From assembly GCA_037157565.1 (NCBI GenBank), contig JAZHRO010000063.1, positions 151,020,501 to 151,084,500 on the forward strand: 64,000 nt of DNA. The letters are read 5' to 3'. A program made the position numbers and the translations under genes. Of this stretch, positions 31,717 to 42,685 are shown piece by piece. The notes beneath the pieces are model-generated. The model was not told the DNA's origin and did not search any database. It was given only the letters and a program-made list of their open reading frames with translations. Origin of the DNA: Thalassia testudinum. Lineage: Eukaryota > Streptophyta > Magnoliopsida > Alismatales > Hydrocharitaceae. Each line of letters opens with the position of its first letter. Within the stretch, counting starts at the first letter, position 1.

Positions 31717-33292
31717 GGCACGGCTTTGCATTAACTCATTTTCTCTTGATTGAAGTGGATCTCATCCCCTTCTCTTTCTTTCTTTTGTGTGTGCAGGAAC
31801 TACAGCGGGAAGGCGGGAATCTGGAAGAGAGAGCTCAAAGGTCCTTTTCTTCCCGCGAAAATTCAGGTTGGTTCCTCTTTCTGGTCACATAAATAATTAA
31901 AACTACCAAAAATATATTAAACTTGGCTTTCAGGACCCTAAACACTTAAATTAAGTGGAGTGGTGCATTTTAAAATCCATTGTTTGCTTGTATGCTTCTT
32001 TAACACCACTCCATTGCAAGTATTGGTGTTCTGTTTTTCGGGTCCAGATTTCTGTCCGGACTTGAAAAATCGATTCCTAACACCCCAGGCCTCCTAAAAT
32101 CATAAAATTTCATAGAGTGATTCCCAATTAAGTTAGGAACATCTGTTCCAAATTTCAAATCAATTGGATTTGTATTTAATTTTGAAAAATTCGTGGATTG
32201 CAGAGAGGTCATACCCTCTTATCTTCCTATTTTGCTACTGTCCGCGAATTTTCAGAATTTTTATACTCATCCAATTTTTGGGAAATTGAGCTTGTTGGAA
32301 TCCTTGTGAAATTTTATATATCATATAAAATCATAAAAATTTTATGAGGTCGGTGGTAGTACTAAAAAGTTTATAATACCCACAGGAATTATTTCTGGAC
32401 TTTGACACCAGTACAATTAAAAATTCAAAACAATTATCAAACGAATTCCTAAAATCTTACAAAAATCTTTTCTGGAATCCTTGTTTGATTTTATTCAAAG
32501 TAGTGGTGTTGTTCGACTTGTTTGGACCACTACTTAATTCTGAAAGCCTAAAAAATAACTCATTGGTAGTTAAATTTCTGTCTTAGGGATAATTGGCTTA
32601 GAGTTTCTTTCTTTCTCTTTTGAGGATTAATTCAAAGGAAATATACAATCACCCATACAACTTGTTTTCCTTTGATTGTGGGTTTTCAAACTTGTTTGAA
32701 AATTTAACTAAATAAACCCTAAAATACATTCAATTAAATCAAATCCTAAAAGACAAAAATACAAAAAAAAAAAAAATTGTGTGACAACTTGATTTTCATT
32801 GGAGCCACTCTCCAATTCCTGCACACACACAAAAAAATCAAATAACAGGGCAACAACCCAATAAATGCCCTCCACATTCCGTGTGCACTATAGAATCCTA
32901 GACCTAATTAAAATTTGTAGCAACTTGACCCCTAAGGCTTTATCAACTTAGGCTTGCTATTTAGGTCTTAAGTTTTCTTTAGCTAGTACCAATTCTGTCA
33001 TCTATATCTGGTGTTCAGGCTGAGGGGCCGTGTCAAACGACCAGGCGCGGGTTTGTACAAGCACCTGGGGTTTTCCCTGGAAAACGTTTGGGCCCAAACC
33101 TCCCCTTAAGCAACTTGGCTAGATTTGTTGATAGAACGGGTATTCACTATTGACTACTTATTTCCTATATAGACCAAGTCTTAGGTTATTATTAGGGAGT
33201 CACAATTAAGTTAGGTCTAGTTTTTGTTCGTTTGAATTGCACACTTTCTCTCATCTCTTTCTCTTCTCCTCCCCTCCCCGTTCTTCCATTTT
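31717..33292 (+). other. Untranslated leader of the young element
   Basis: About 1.6 kb without a usable frame, AT-rich in the middle. At 31781-31847 a pyrimidine tract ending GTGCAG is followed by about 45 bases and AAAGGTCC, laid out like the conserved acceptor-like segment in the Athila-like copies. A16-17 runs occur near 32760. A packaging signal would be expected here but cannot be pointed to. Confidence 0.5.
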
Positions 33293-34825
33293 ATGCACGG
33301 GCGACGGTCTCAAAATCCGCACTTGGAAGGACCATTTGATTTCGCCCCCCACGTAAAAAGACCACTTTTTCTGTCTTCTCCTAAAAAAATGGAAACACAA
33401 CAAAATAGGTCCACTGACCCTTCCACGTCTACCTCTAACCCTAATTCTAACCCTTCCACCCAAAACCCAACCACCAGTAACTTTCCACACTTGGAGCTCC
33501 CCAATCTTGAGTTGCCCCACACACAACATCAAGACCCCCTACCTGATCTTTTAAAATTGATGGCCGATCAGATTAATAAATTAAATTCCAATCAACAAAC
33601 ATTGACTAGGAACATCCAAAACCTAGCCAATCCAAGGCCAAACCCACCACCCCGTCAGCAGCCTGTTGTTCCTCTAAAAGATTTCTATGATCCGTCTTAT
33701 TATGAGGAACGACCAGGGGTGGTCATACCGGAGGGGGACTTTGAGATCAAGCCAGCCGTCCTGAACCTGATTAAACACTTTCATGGCCTTCCTAGGGAAG
33801 ACCCTTTCAGCCACCTTGAAGAACTAACTCTTCTTGCACAGACAACCCGTTCCCGAAATGTGCAAGAAGACATATGGCTGATGCGGCTTTTTCCATTATC
33901 TCTTAAAGATAAGGCCGCTTATTGGTTCAGGACCATTGGCCGACCCATTACAACATGGCCTCAACTCAAGAGTGCCTTCCTCAAGAAATTCTTTCCCATA
34001 GGTCGTACCAATTCCTTACGAAGATCTATTACGACCTTTCACCAAAAATCTGGCGAAACTTTCCATGATTCTTGGGAAAGATTTCAGGACCTTTTAAGAA
34101 GTTGCCCGCACCACGAGATTCCTTTGTGGCAGCTCGTGCAAATCTTCTATCATGGATTAGAAGATCAAATCCGACAATTTGTCGACGCCTCGTGTGGCGA
34201 CAACTTCTTAAATAAAGATGCTGAAAGTGCTTATGATCTATTTGAAGAAATGAGTGAAAACTCATTTAACCAAGCTTCCATGAACACATTTTGCAGAACC
34301 CAAAACCCGCAGTTTGGTGTTCATGAAATAGGCGCTCAGTCTATCCCAGTCGCCCAAGACGATCTTCAAATGATCGCTCAGAAACTCGACCAGATGCATA
34401 TTAATCAGAAGAAAATTGAGGAAAGACTCGCCACATCAATTCAAGCTCCACGACCACATCTAACCCAACCTAACTTTCCACGAAGAGAAAATTTGCACAA
34501 TCTCAACACCACTCCTGCTGATTATTCTGAGGTTGCCCATGATTCACTGGGGAATTTCAATTATCCAGATCTTAACCCCACCCAAAATATTTCTGCCATC
34601 CAGGAGCCCTTTAAAAATTCTTCCAATTGGAAAAATTACCCGAACTACTCCTGGAATAATCAAGTTTCCTCCCAACCATATCATTTTAATGGGTATGGGT
34701 CGAATCCAAATTTCCATCCTGGGCCATCCCAACAAGATATCAATGCCCAGATGCTACGGACCCTGCAGGATATGCAAACAAAAATGACGGAAGTAACCCG
34801 CAACATCACAAATCTGAACAATTAG
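33293..34825 (+). CDS. gag: Gag protein of the young element
   Basis: Open frame of 510 codons. An internal ATG at 33389 (METQQNRST...) may be the real start, since the 32 residues before it look like leader sequence. The Pro/Asn-rich N-terminus is followed by the retrotransposon gag core (PF03732 type) at about residues 150-320: FHGLPREDPFSHLEEL, DKAAYWFRT, FLKKFFPIGRTNSLRRSI, ETFHDSWERFQDLLRSCPHH and VQIFYHGLEDQIR. A glutamine/asparagine-rich tail follows. Gag assembles particles in the cytoplasm and packages RNA. The frame ends at a TAG (34823-34825), after which the same frame stays open to 36307 as protease. No CCHC zinc knuckle is visible. Confidence 0.92.
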   Translation: MHGRRSQNPHLEGPFDFAPHVKRPLFLSSPKKMETQQNRSTDPSTSTSNPNSNPSTQNPTTSNFPHLELPNLELPHTQHQDPLPDLLKLMADQINKLNSNQQTLTRNIQNLANPRPNPPPRQQPVVPLKDFYDPSYYEERPGVVIPEGDFEIKPAVLNLIKHFHGLPREDPFSHLEELTLLAQTTRSRNVQEDIWLMRLFPLSLKDKAAYWFRTIGRPITTWPQLKSAFLKKFFPIGRTNSLRRSITTFHQKSGETFHDSWERFQDLLRSCPHHEIPLWQLVQIFYHGLEDQIRQFVDASCGDNFLNKDAESAYDLFEEMSENSFNQASMNTFCRTQNPQFGVHEIGAQSIPVAQDDLQMIAQKLDQMHINQKKIEERLATSIQAPRPHLTQPNFPRRENLHNLNTTPADYSEVAHDSLGNFNYPDLNPTQNISAIQEPFKNSSNWKNYPNYSWNNQVSSQPYHFNGYGSNPNFHPGPSQQDINAQMLRTLQDMQTKMTEVTRNITNLNN

Positions 34826-36307
34826 ATTGGGGTTGCTCCCACGCAAAGACCTGTAGGACATCTTCCGTCCCAACCCATAGCCAATCCCAATCACCAAGGG
34901 AACCATTATATGAGCAGAAATCCACATTATCCAAATCAGCCTCCTCCTAATCCACCTCAGCAGCCGCCCAGGTTCCTGCAATCACAGGCCCCCCCACCTC
35001 CTCCAAATAATAATCCGACTGCACATGCAGTTACCTTGAGGAGTGGGAAAACCACCACTGACCCCGAGCCTTCGCACGAACCTGGTAAGATACATGTGCA
35101 AGTTGACTCCCCACCTCCCCATCAGGAAGAAAAAGAACAACAAAAATCTCAAGACAAGATTCCTATCCCTTTCCCACAAGCTCTCTACCCTACCACCAAC
35201 AAAAGAAAGAAATCTGAGCCCACTACAGAAGAACTCATGGAGCTATTTGGGCAAGTTCATATCAATATCCCTCTCCTAGATGCCATTAAATATATACCTG
35301 CCTATGCTAAATTTTTAAAGGAGATTTGTACTCCTAAAAGGCAGGCCAAAAATCTAGGACAGGTGCATCTTTCGGAGACAGTAAGCTCTGTCATACAGAG
35401 TAAGCTGCCTCCTAAGATGAAAGATCCGGGGGCGCCTTTAATTTCTGTAATTATTGATGACACTACATTTAATCGCGCCCTCCTTGATCTTGGTGCCTCT
35501 GTAAATATTATTCCCACAAGTTTATTCGAAGAATTTCAGATCGGTGAATTAAAACCCGTCGAGGTTACCCTGCAATTAGCCGACCGATCTACAATCAAAC
35601 CTCGTGGGATTGTCGAGGATGTATTAGTCAAGGTCCAGAATTGTGTCTTCCCTGCAGACTTTCTGGTTCTTGACATTGAGGCACCCGAATCATTACTGGA
35701 CTCCCCGATAATCCTTGGACGCCCCTTTTTGGCTACTGCAAAGGCAAATATCAATTGCCACACAGGCAAAATGGATATCAACTGTGCAGGCCAAACTATC
35801 ACCTTAGATATTTTTAAATCCTCCAGGAGATTCCATGATGATAACTTCTTTGAGGACTCAGATACTGAAATTTCTAATATGGTGGAGGAGACAATGTTAA
35901 TAGATACCCTTACCGACCACAGTTTTTTTGAGGACTCTGATTCAGACTCAGTGGTCGGCGAGATCTGTGATCCGGAAACTTGTCTTGACTCCAAATTTGT
36001 TCCTGATAACCCCCCTAACCCACCCACTATTCACGCACCTAATTTTTCCACACTAACTCACCATTCCTTCCCCGACCCCTTTCTTACGGACCTGCCACCA
36101 ACCCCGCCCGAGTTTGGCACCCAACCTGAATTAAAACCATGGCCAGACTCGGGCCACACTTATCAATTTCCATCTCACTTTGATCCCAATATTATTTCTA
36201 ATCAATTTTCTAGGGATCTAGACGAAGACACCTTTTTTGCGGGCATCCAAGTGTCCAATTATTTACATGATTTTCCGTCTTCTGTGCATACCTTCACGCC
36301 CGGCTGA
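34826..36307 (+). CDS. Aspartic protease region, in frame with gag behind one UAG
   Basis: The frame continues without a shift from the gag stop; the first ATG is at 34910, giving 465 codons from there. A proline-rich linker comes first, then ITLR-like VTLRSGK, EELMELFGQVHINIPLLDAI, and the active site LLDLGASVNIIP (DLGAS at residues 193-197 of the 465). ADRSTIKPRGIVEDVLVKV and [14 protein letters not shown] (268 onwards) follow. This is the Athila protease type, also seen broken at 27.7-28.5 kb. An acidic, repeat-like C-terminal part (FFEDSDTE, FFEDSDSDS) follows instead of RT, and the frame ends at a TGA before the tail motif. Translation would need readthrough, re-initiation or repair of the stop. 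The C-terminal 150 residues match nothing I know. Confidence 0.85.
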   Translation: MGVAPTQRPVGHLPSQPIANPNHQGNHYMSRNPHYPNQPPPNPPQQPPRFLQSQAPPPPPNNNPTAHAVTLRSGKTTTDPEPSHEPGKIHVQVDSPPPHQEEKEQQKSQDKIPIPFPQALYPTTNKRKKSEPTTEELMELFGQVHINIPLLDAIKYIPAYAKFLKEICTPKRQAKNLGQVHLSETVSSVIQSKLPPKMKDPGAPLISVIIDDTTFNRALLDLGASVNIIPTSLFEEFQIGELKPVEVTLQLADRSTIKPRGIVEDVLVKVQNCVFPADFLVLDIEAPESLLDSPIILGRPFLATAKANINCHTGKMDINCAGQTITLDIFKSSRRFHDDNFFEDSDTEISNMVEETMLIDTLTDHSFFEDSDSDSVVGEICDPETCLDSKFVPDNPPNPPTIHAPNFSTLTHHSFPDPFLTDLPPTPPEFGTQPELKPWPDSGHTYQFPSHFDPNIISNQFSRDLDEDTFFAGIQVSNYLHDFPSSVHTFTPG

Positions 36308-37029
36308 ATGGCGTAAAAGATAGCACTGGATGGGAGGTAACCCATCATTTTTTTTCTTGCTTTCCTTTTTTCTTCTTTTTCCAGGTTTTATTCATCCTAA
36401 ACCTGACCGTTCTTCACTAAGGTGATTCCTTTTCCCTCCTAATGCATGAGGACATGGCATATCTTAAGCATGGGGGGGTGTTTTTAAATTTTTACGATCG
36501 ATTTAGGATGTTTAAAACCTAAAAACATGCAATTTTCTTTAATTTATTTCCTGCTTGCATACCCAAAAACAAAAAACAAAAAGGAAAAAAATATATATAT
36601 ATATATTGAAAACTTTTTGAGGAAAAAATTTTGAAATCGGGACTACGGTCGAAAAATTCACTTCTGGTACAATGGGATTTAATCTTTAACAAACTAAGGA
36701 TGAGGATATGTATCTGATCATTAGAATTCCAGGGTCTATTTTAGACTAGATCAGATATCCTTCTCTAAAATTCCACCTGAACTTATGATAGTTCAGGTGA
36801 CTTGATCCTATTTTGTAATATGGAAAGTATTTGACTTAGTTTTTGATTCAAAAACCTGCGGTTCTTGAGAAACTTCTTGTGTCAATTTTCACACACAAGC
36901 CAACACTTAAAAATAACTAAAAATTTGAAAAAACTCCCTTGTTTGGATTTAGTAAAAGTCTGAAGCAGATCATTGGTTTGAGTTCCCACCGTCGAGAAGA
37001 AGGAAAAAACCTTCTTTGAGGACACGATG

Positions 37030-37290
37030 TCAACATGTTACCGCCTCGGTGCTGCTCTATATCTATATTTCATATCTTTAGACGGAGCATTAAAGCGCAT
37101 TTCAGCAGCTCAAGTGTCTTGGACGGTGCTCTACCTATAGCGTCGGAGCAAGAGCTTGAGTTTGCTTGGAGCGCCCCTTTTCACCGCATCGTGTTTTGGG
37201 GTTGTGAGCTCCTGGGTGGTGTCATGGACAGTGCTATCCCGAAGTACTGGCGCCAGAGCCCCCTCGAGGAATGGTAATGGGAATGATGAT
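37030..37290 (+). repeat. GGACGGTGCTATCCCGAAG-type modules upstream of the 3' LTR
   Basis: Diverged units: CCGCCTCGGTGCTGCTCTATATC (37041), TTGGACGGTGCTCTACCTATAGCGTCGGAGC (37118), and ATGGACAGTGCTATCCCGAAGTACTGGCGCCAG (37225) followed by CCCTCGAGGAATGGTAATGGGAA. The last unit and the text after it resemble 7230-7300 in the left element, at the same place before the LTR. Confidence 0.55.
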
Positions 37291-37740
37291 ACCGACACAT
37301 CTGTTGTAAGACTAAGCTAAAAATAAGCATGGGGAAAAAAAAAAAGAAAAAAAAAGAAAAAGAAAAAAATAATAATAATAACACGTCCTTATTAAGGTTG
37401 GCTTTTCACAAGCACCGACACAAGGTTTTAAAGGAATTTGCAAGTCGCGAATCAGATTCACGAGCCAGAAAAATCCTAAAAACAAACATTTCAAGTCATC
37501 TGAATTAACAAGGGGTTAATTTGTGAATTTTCTGAGGATATATTGATCCCGTTCTATCTAATGGTTGGATCCAAAAATAAATCCTGATGTTTATCTTCAA
37601 CAAATCCCGTATCTCCTGTGTTTTAATCTACCAAGGTCCCTTAATCTCTTTTTCTCCTCAAAAGTCAAAAAAATTAGATTTCCCAAAAATTCCGTTTTCC
37701 AAAAAAAAAAAAAATTAATGTTTTGCTAAGAAACTAGCAA

Positions 37741-37758
37741 AAGATAAGCATGGGGGTG
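37741..37758 (+). other. Polypurine tract of the young element
   Basis: AAGATAAGCATGGGGGTG lies directly before the 3' LTR start at 37759. It is the primer site for plus-strand synthesis; two look-alikes lie upstream at 36466 and 37324. Confidence 0.75.
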
Positions 37759-39999
37759 TGATAAACACCAGTTTATCATCATTTTTATGCTCTAAAACTA
37801 ACCTAGCTCTTAGGATTTTTCTCCGCAAACGGGTTTTTGGGCTGCATTTAGGCATAAATTAGGATAGGCATGCATTGCATTTTTTATTGTTGTTTTAATG
37901 TGTTTTTGTGAGTGTTAGGGATGTACAGATTCACAGATCCCTAAAACCCTAGCACTCAAGAAGGCAATTGGTGAAGGAGAAGCCCAGACTAGTTGGAACC
38001 CAGCTTGATCCAGCTCACCATAGTTGGAACCTAGCTTACTTGAACTAGGGTTAGCTCATCCCAACTCCATTCAGCTAATCTCAGCTGGATGGCAGCTCAA
38101 GAGAGTTCACCTTAGCTCACCCTAGCTTAAGTCAGCTCAGATCCAGCTCAACTTAGCTGAGTCTAGCTCATCTCAGCTCCCACTAGTTCACAGGGAGCTC
38201 TAGCTAGCTCAGCTGAGTTGACAGGAGTTCACCCCAGCTCAGATCCAGCTACATTCAGCTCCACTCAACTCCAGCCAGCTGAAGAAGAATTCATCTCAGC
38301 TCAGGAAGCTCAAGTCCAGCTCCCGGGGACTCAACTTAGCTCAACTCAGTTGAGCTAAGCTACCTTAGCTACCTCAACCAACTTGATTCTCCCCGGGAGC
38401 ACCAGACCTAGCTCACCTCAGCTCATTTTGGTAGAAGCTAGCTCACTTTAGCTTGGCTTAGTAGCTAGCAATGAACTAGCAAGCTAAGCCAGCTAGAGTA
38501 GCCCCATGCCAGCCTCTTCAGTAGCAGCCAACTCCAGCTCCAGCTCCAGACTCTCCTCCTCAACTCCTTCCTCCAAACCCTAGCTCCAACACCTTCTCCT
38601 CCACTCCACCTTTAGCTAAGCTAGCTTAGCTTAGCATAGCTAACAACCAGCTCCTTGGCCATTCATTACCTCCAAAATCAACCCTAGCTAGCTCCACCAA
38701 CTCAAGCCTACCTAAGCTAGCTACTCTACTCAAGTTGGCGCCACCTCCTAGCCATCCCTTCACCCCATTATCTCCACCAAAAGACACTTCAAGTTGGCGC
38801 CAAAAACCACCCCTAACCACCTCTATATTGGCGCCACTTTCAGCCCCTTAAATCCACCCTACACCTACCCACATAAGCCATCCTAGCCATCCACATACCC
38901 CCCCTTCTAGAACCTTAAGGTGGCGCCACCTAATGACCTTCTAGAATGCCCATTTTGGCGCCAACACCAAAGGGTGTCAACACCCATAACTACCCCTTGG
39001 TGCCCTTTAAGGTGGTGCCAACTCTCCTTGGCCATGGGATCTCCAACCACCTCCATCAACTCATCTTGGCCATCCATTTCAAAGGTCACCATAGCCCCCC
39101 CTCCTATTCTATAAAAAGCCACCACCTACCACCATTTTTGGGCATCCTCCCTTAGTATATTTTCTACCTAAACCACCTATACCTACGGCCAAGAAGAAGG
39201 AGTAGAGAAGGAGATTAAAGGGGCACATCACCAGCCCTTTTGGTGCCTTCTTCTCCCCACTCTCTTCAACTTGAGCCACGCCAAGGAGGAGGACTCTCCC
39301 ACTTCAAGGAGGACGGCCAGGCAAAGGAGCAAAGCTTAGGGTGGACATCCACCCTTGGAGAGAAACTTAGGGCACGCCCCCTTAGGGCTTGCCTTGGAGG
39401 TCATCACCTTGGCGGAGTTCTGCAAGGAAGGAGTTGAAGGATTCTTTTCAAGCTTGGGAGCCACCAACCTTGGAGCAAGAAGCCCTCTTCTTCACCATCT
39501 ATCTAGAGGATTTGTGTTTTATTTTCTTATTTGCAATTTTCTAGTAGTACAAGCTTTCCTCTACTAGGCCTTTTGTAAAACACTTTATCAATTATCTAGT
39601 TGCCTTCTTTGCAAATTTTTTTTTGTTTGCATTTCTATTAGCTTACTTTCAGCATTCTTCACTCCCTCTCCCTAATTATTCTAGGCCTCCACTTGCCTAG
39701 AGTGAGCTTAGGGAGAGGTTCTGCTTGTCACATAAAAGTAGTATTTTAATTCGAAGTGTAAACACTTTTCCCGCCATCAGTTCGCATGTTGTCTTAGTTT
39801 AAAAATAAAAAAATGATATATTGAAAAATACCAAAAAGAAAGTTGAGATTTATATTCCTAGCAAGAGAATCAATTTTGCAACCATATTGCCTCCTTGGAC
39901 GACCCTAGATACTTCCCTATCTAGGATTATAAATTTAAGAGTTGATCGATTTTGCGCGTTACAACGACGTATTTAACAAACCGCGTGAAATCGCCATCA
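37759..39999 (+). repeat. 3' LTR of the young element
   Basis: The same 2241 bases as the 5' LTR, shifted by 8306. I find seven substitutions and no length change: 29758/38064 G-A, 29822/38128 C-T, 30028/38334 G-A, 30075/38381 G-A, 30134/38440 T-A, 30225/38531 G-A and 30257/38563 G-A. All lie within 500 bases in the AGCT-rich zone. The duplicated site CTGGG follows. Confidence 0.95.
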
Positions 40000-40004
40000 C
40001 TGGG

Positions 40005-40305
40005 ACATCTCATATCAAAGAAAGGCATCCAAGTCTATCGAGCCAAGGTGAACTTAATTTCCAAACTCCCTATGCCTAGCTCGATCAAGGACATCAGATC
40101 TTTTCTAGGGCATGTCGATTTTTACCGTCGATTCATACCTGATTTCTCAAAGATCACATGCCCCCCGACCACTCTACTTTCTAAGGATGTACCTTTCAAA
40201 ATCTCCAAGGAATGCACTAAAGCATTTGAAATCCTCCGTGATCGAGTTACCCAAGCCTCGATCGTACAGTCCCCTGATTGGTCTCAACCCTTTGAGATCA
40301 GGTAC
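40005..40305 (+). pseudogene. Reverse transcriptase of Athila-like copy 1, right piece
   Basis: It continues the RT of 28.56-29.45 kb after the young element: HLISKKGIQVYRAKV, IKDIRSFLGHVDFYRRFIPDF and a connection region with FEILRDRVTQASIVQSPDW, ending at PFEIR. The inverted family-G LTR cuts in here; the next codons (CDAS) appear at 45127. The piece itself is open. FLGHVDFYRRFI is the usual FLGxxGFYRRFI with Gly changed to Asp. Confidence 0.85.
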
Positions 40306-40578
40306 TGTTACAACTCGATTCCCGGATCCCTACAGGACCCGAGACCGGCTCTCCTCGACTAATCCCAAGACCCATTCGTGCAACAAGAAATAACCAAAAG
40401 CAGGAAAGTAAGCCACTTTCACAGATGCAACATAACTAAGCAGAAGAAATTTACAAGCAGTAAAGGAAAATAATTCTGCTATTTCAGTACATGCCACCAC
40501 AACAATAATAACAACGGAAAGTGAAAGTAAATGGCAGAAACAGAACAGCAACTAAAAGTCCATTACTTACTACAACAG

Positions 40579-42685
40579 TGTAAAGACCCATTCTGATTTG
40601 AGCCTTTTAAGATGTCTGGAGTGTCAGTCAGACGTCTGGCCAGATGTCTGGACTCCTTCCCGGACGTCTGGAAATTGAAAAATCTGTACGCAGCATGCAT
40701 TCTGTGCACAGGCAGTGTGTAGACCCTCCTTCTCTCTCCTTCCTCCTTTTTCTCTGGCAAACTCTAACCCCTCGGCTATAAAGAGACCCCCTTCCTCTCC
40801 TCTCCACTCCACCACTACCACCATACTCCCCACTCCATTGCCGTGAGCTGAGGCGCGTGAGAGAGAGGGACTGAGAGTGAGGAGGAGGAGCGGACGTGAG
40901 GAGGAGGAGAGGGCCGAGGTTGCGAGCTTCGTGGAGGCTCGTCGGAGGCTTGCACGGCCACTGCGGCACGTGCGGGAGGAGGAGGACATTGGGGCATCAT
41001 CCTCGAACTTTTACAGCAGTTGGAGCTGCAACGGAGTGGAAGGATCCATGGCAGAGTATGGCGAGAAGTGCAGGAGTGTGGTCTGGTACTGGAGTTTTTC
41101 AGTATCAGACATCCGGAGTGTCTTCTGGATGATTGGTTGGACGTCTGGTGTCGACACCAGACGTTTGAAAGCGGGTGTATCGCGAAGGTACGTCTTCCTC
41201 GCGGTTACGGCCATGCAAGCCACATCACAGAGGTGATATGCTTGGCTAAAAGTGGTGTGCTTCTCTGTTGTGTGCAGAAGCAGCTTTGGGAAGGTGCGCG
41301 TCACGCCCTTCCATGCTTTTCGGACGTCTGGATAACTTACCAGATGACCGTAGACATTCCCAAACGACCGGTGGACTGGTCAGACGTCTAGAACTGAGTC
41401 CAGACGGTTGTGGAGGAGTCCTGGACATCTGAGCTCACCGCAGGAGCTAGAGGTGAGTCTCTGTGACTTTTAAGACATCTAGACTTGTTTCCAGACGTCT
41501 GATTTGGGTCTGTAGACACGTTTTTGACCCGTTTAGGGTCCGATCGAGATCCGTTTTACGCAAAGAAAGTATCTATGGTTTCCTCATGAATTCCTCTACA
41601 TGTTAGAAACCTTTATACACTATTTTGAATCTTCTATTGTGGTGTTTTCATTGGTATAGGACTTCGACCTATTACATGTCTGGGACTTGCAGAGGCACAT
41701 GGGCCTACAGTTCGAGCCCCCAGTACTCCCGGATTGTTTGGTAGAGTGGTCCACCCCTGTTCTATTTATAAAATATGAATGCATCTATGAAAATTAGATA
41801 ACTGGAAACCTAGGATGTGGCATGAACCCTAGAATGAGAAATGGTTGAACCATTTGTTTGCGTGATTGAAATCGTATTCATAAATGAATGAGCTAAACTG
41901 TTAGCCACTGCCTATAAATAAATACGAGCTGCCTGTTAGAATATGAGCTGCCTGAGATAACTAAACAGTTACCTGTGATATCGCTTATTGCATGTTAAAT
42001 TATGGAAATATGAGCTGCATGTGTATAATACGAAAATGGAATCGTGAATGATGAAACTTGATTTGGAATAATATGGTGAACATGAGCATGAACCCTACGG
42101 GGAGTTAGGAGTAGAGCTCCTGTGGATGAATGGAAAGGCCTGGAAATGTGGATGGGAAGTGTGCTGGCCCTTGAGTACATGGTACCAATGGGGTGAAAAG
42201 AAGTTACCTGTGAAATAAATAATCGGAAAAAGATAAATATACTTGCCAGTTTTACTACTTTAGATAGTTTGGTTACCACTCTACTCAGCGTTCGCTGACT
42301 CCATTTTCTCATAGCCCTATTCAGGTTCAGAAGTTGAGCAGCTCGAGCTATCGGCTGCAGAGGGTGTTGGGCCTAGTTGAGTCCAGCCGTAGTTTTCTGT
42401 ACTGTTGTTGTACTCTCCTTTTGCTATAGTGAGTTTCAGACTTTTGTTTACTGTTCTTGTTCCTGTACTTTTGTTCTATTTTCCTGTTGTTGTGGTAGTA
42501 TGTACTGACTAGAAGATTTTACGTTCCTTTACTGCTTGTACACTTTTATTGTTAGTTACATTGCATAGTGAATGTGATTTATTTTCCTGCTTTCCGGTTA
42601 TTTCTTGCTGGATGACTGGGTCTTGGGATTAGTCAAGGCGAGCTAGTCTCGGGTCCTATAGGGATTCGAGAACCAGGTCCTAACA
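40579..42685 (+). mobile_element. Family-G solo LTR (copy R2), nested in R1
   Basis: Starts TGTAAAGACCC, ends AGGTCCTAACA; 2107 bp, flanked by AACAG (40574-40578) and AATAG (42686-42690). R1 continues on both sides in the order seen in the inverted copy at 50966. R2 lacks about 600 bases present in the other copies (the GTACC/GGGGTCTCGCCCC region, which would lie near 42185). TATA box CTATAAA at 40776-40782. Several AGACGTCTGG words lie at 40609-40676 and 41100-41505. A GA/CT-rich leader region produces spurious Ser/Arg-rich frames. Confidence 0.8.
40609..41505. repeat. AGACGTCTGG palindromes in family-G LTR R2
   Basis: About a dozen intact or decayed words, in two groups either side of the TATA box (40776): 40609-40676 and 41100-41505. 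Exact CAGACGTCTG occurs at about 40629; near copies are GGACGTCTGG, AGATGTCTGG and AGACATCTAG. Confidence 0.7.

Larger units (their letters stand above)
36308..37758 (+). other. 3' untranslated tail of the young element
   Basis: It begins with the tail motif GGATGGGAGGTAACCCATC (36328) and holds three AAGCATGGGG runs (36466-36480, 37324-37334, 37745-37756); only the last adjoins the LTR. Repeated GGTGCT..TAT modules lie at about 37030-37290, and oligo-A/AAT tracts at 36570-36605 and 37333-37380. There is no RT or integrase remnant: the pol genes are cleanly absent rather than decayed. Confidence 0.75.
29453..39999 (+). mobile_element. Young non-autonomous Athila-like element with gag and protease only
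   Basis: Perfect structure: duplicated site CTGGG (29448-29452 and 40000-40004), LTRs TG...CA of equal length (2241 bp), a tRNA-Asp-type primer site, a gag-protease frame, a tail motif and a purine tract next to the 3' LTR. By eye the LTRs differ at only seven positions (about 0.3%), so the insertion is recent. The internal region of 6.1 kb ends after the protease; no RT, RNase H or integrase exists. It must have moved with enzymes from a full-length relative, as in TR-GAG-type elements, though those normally lack the protease. It sits in the RT of Athila-like copy 1. Confidence 0.93.
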
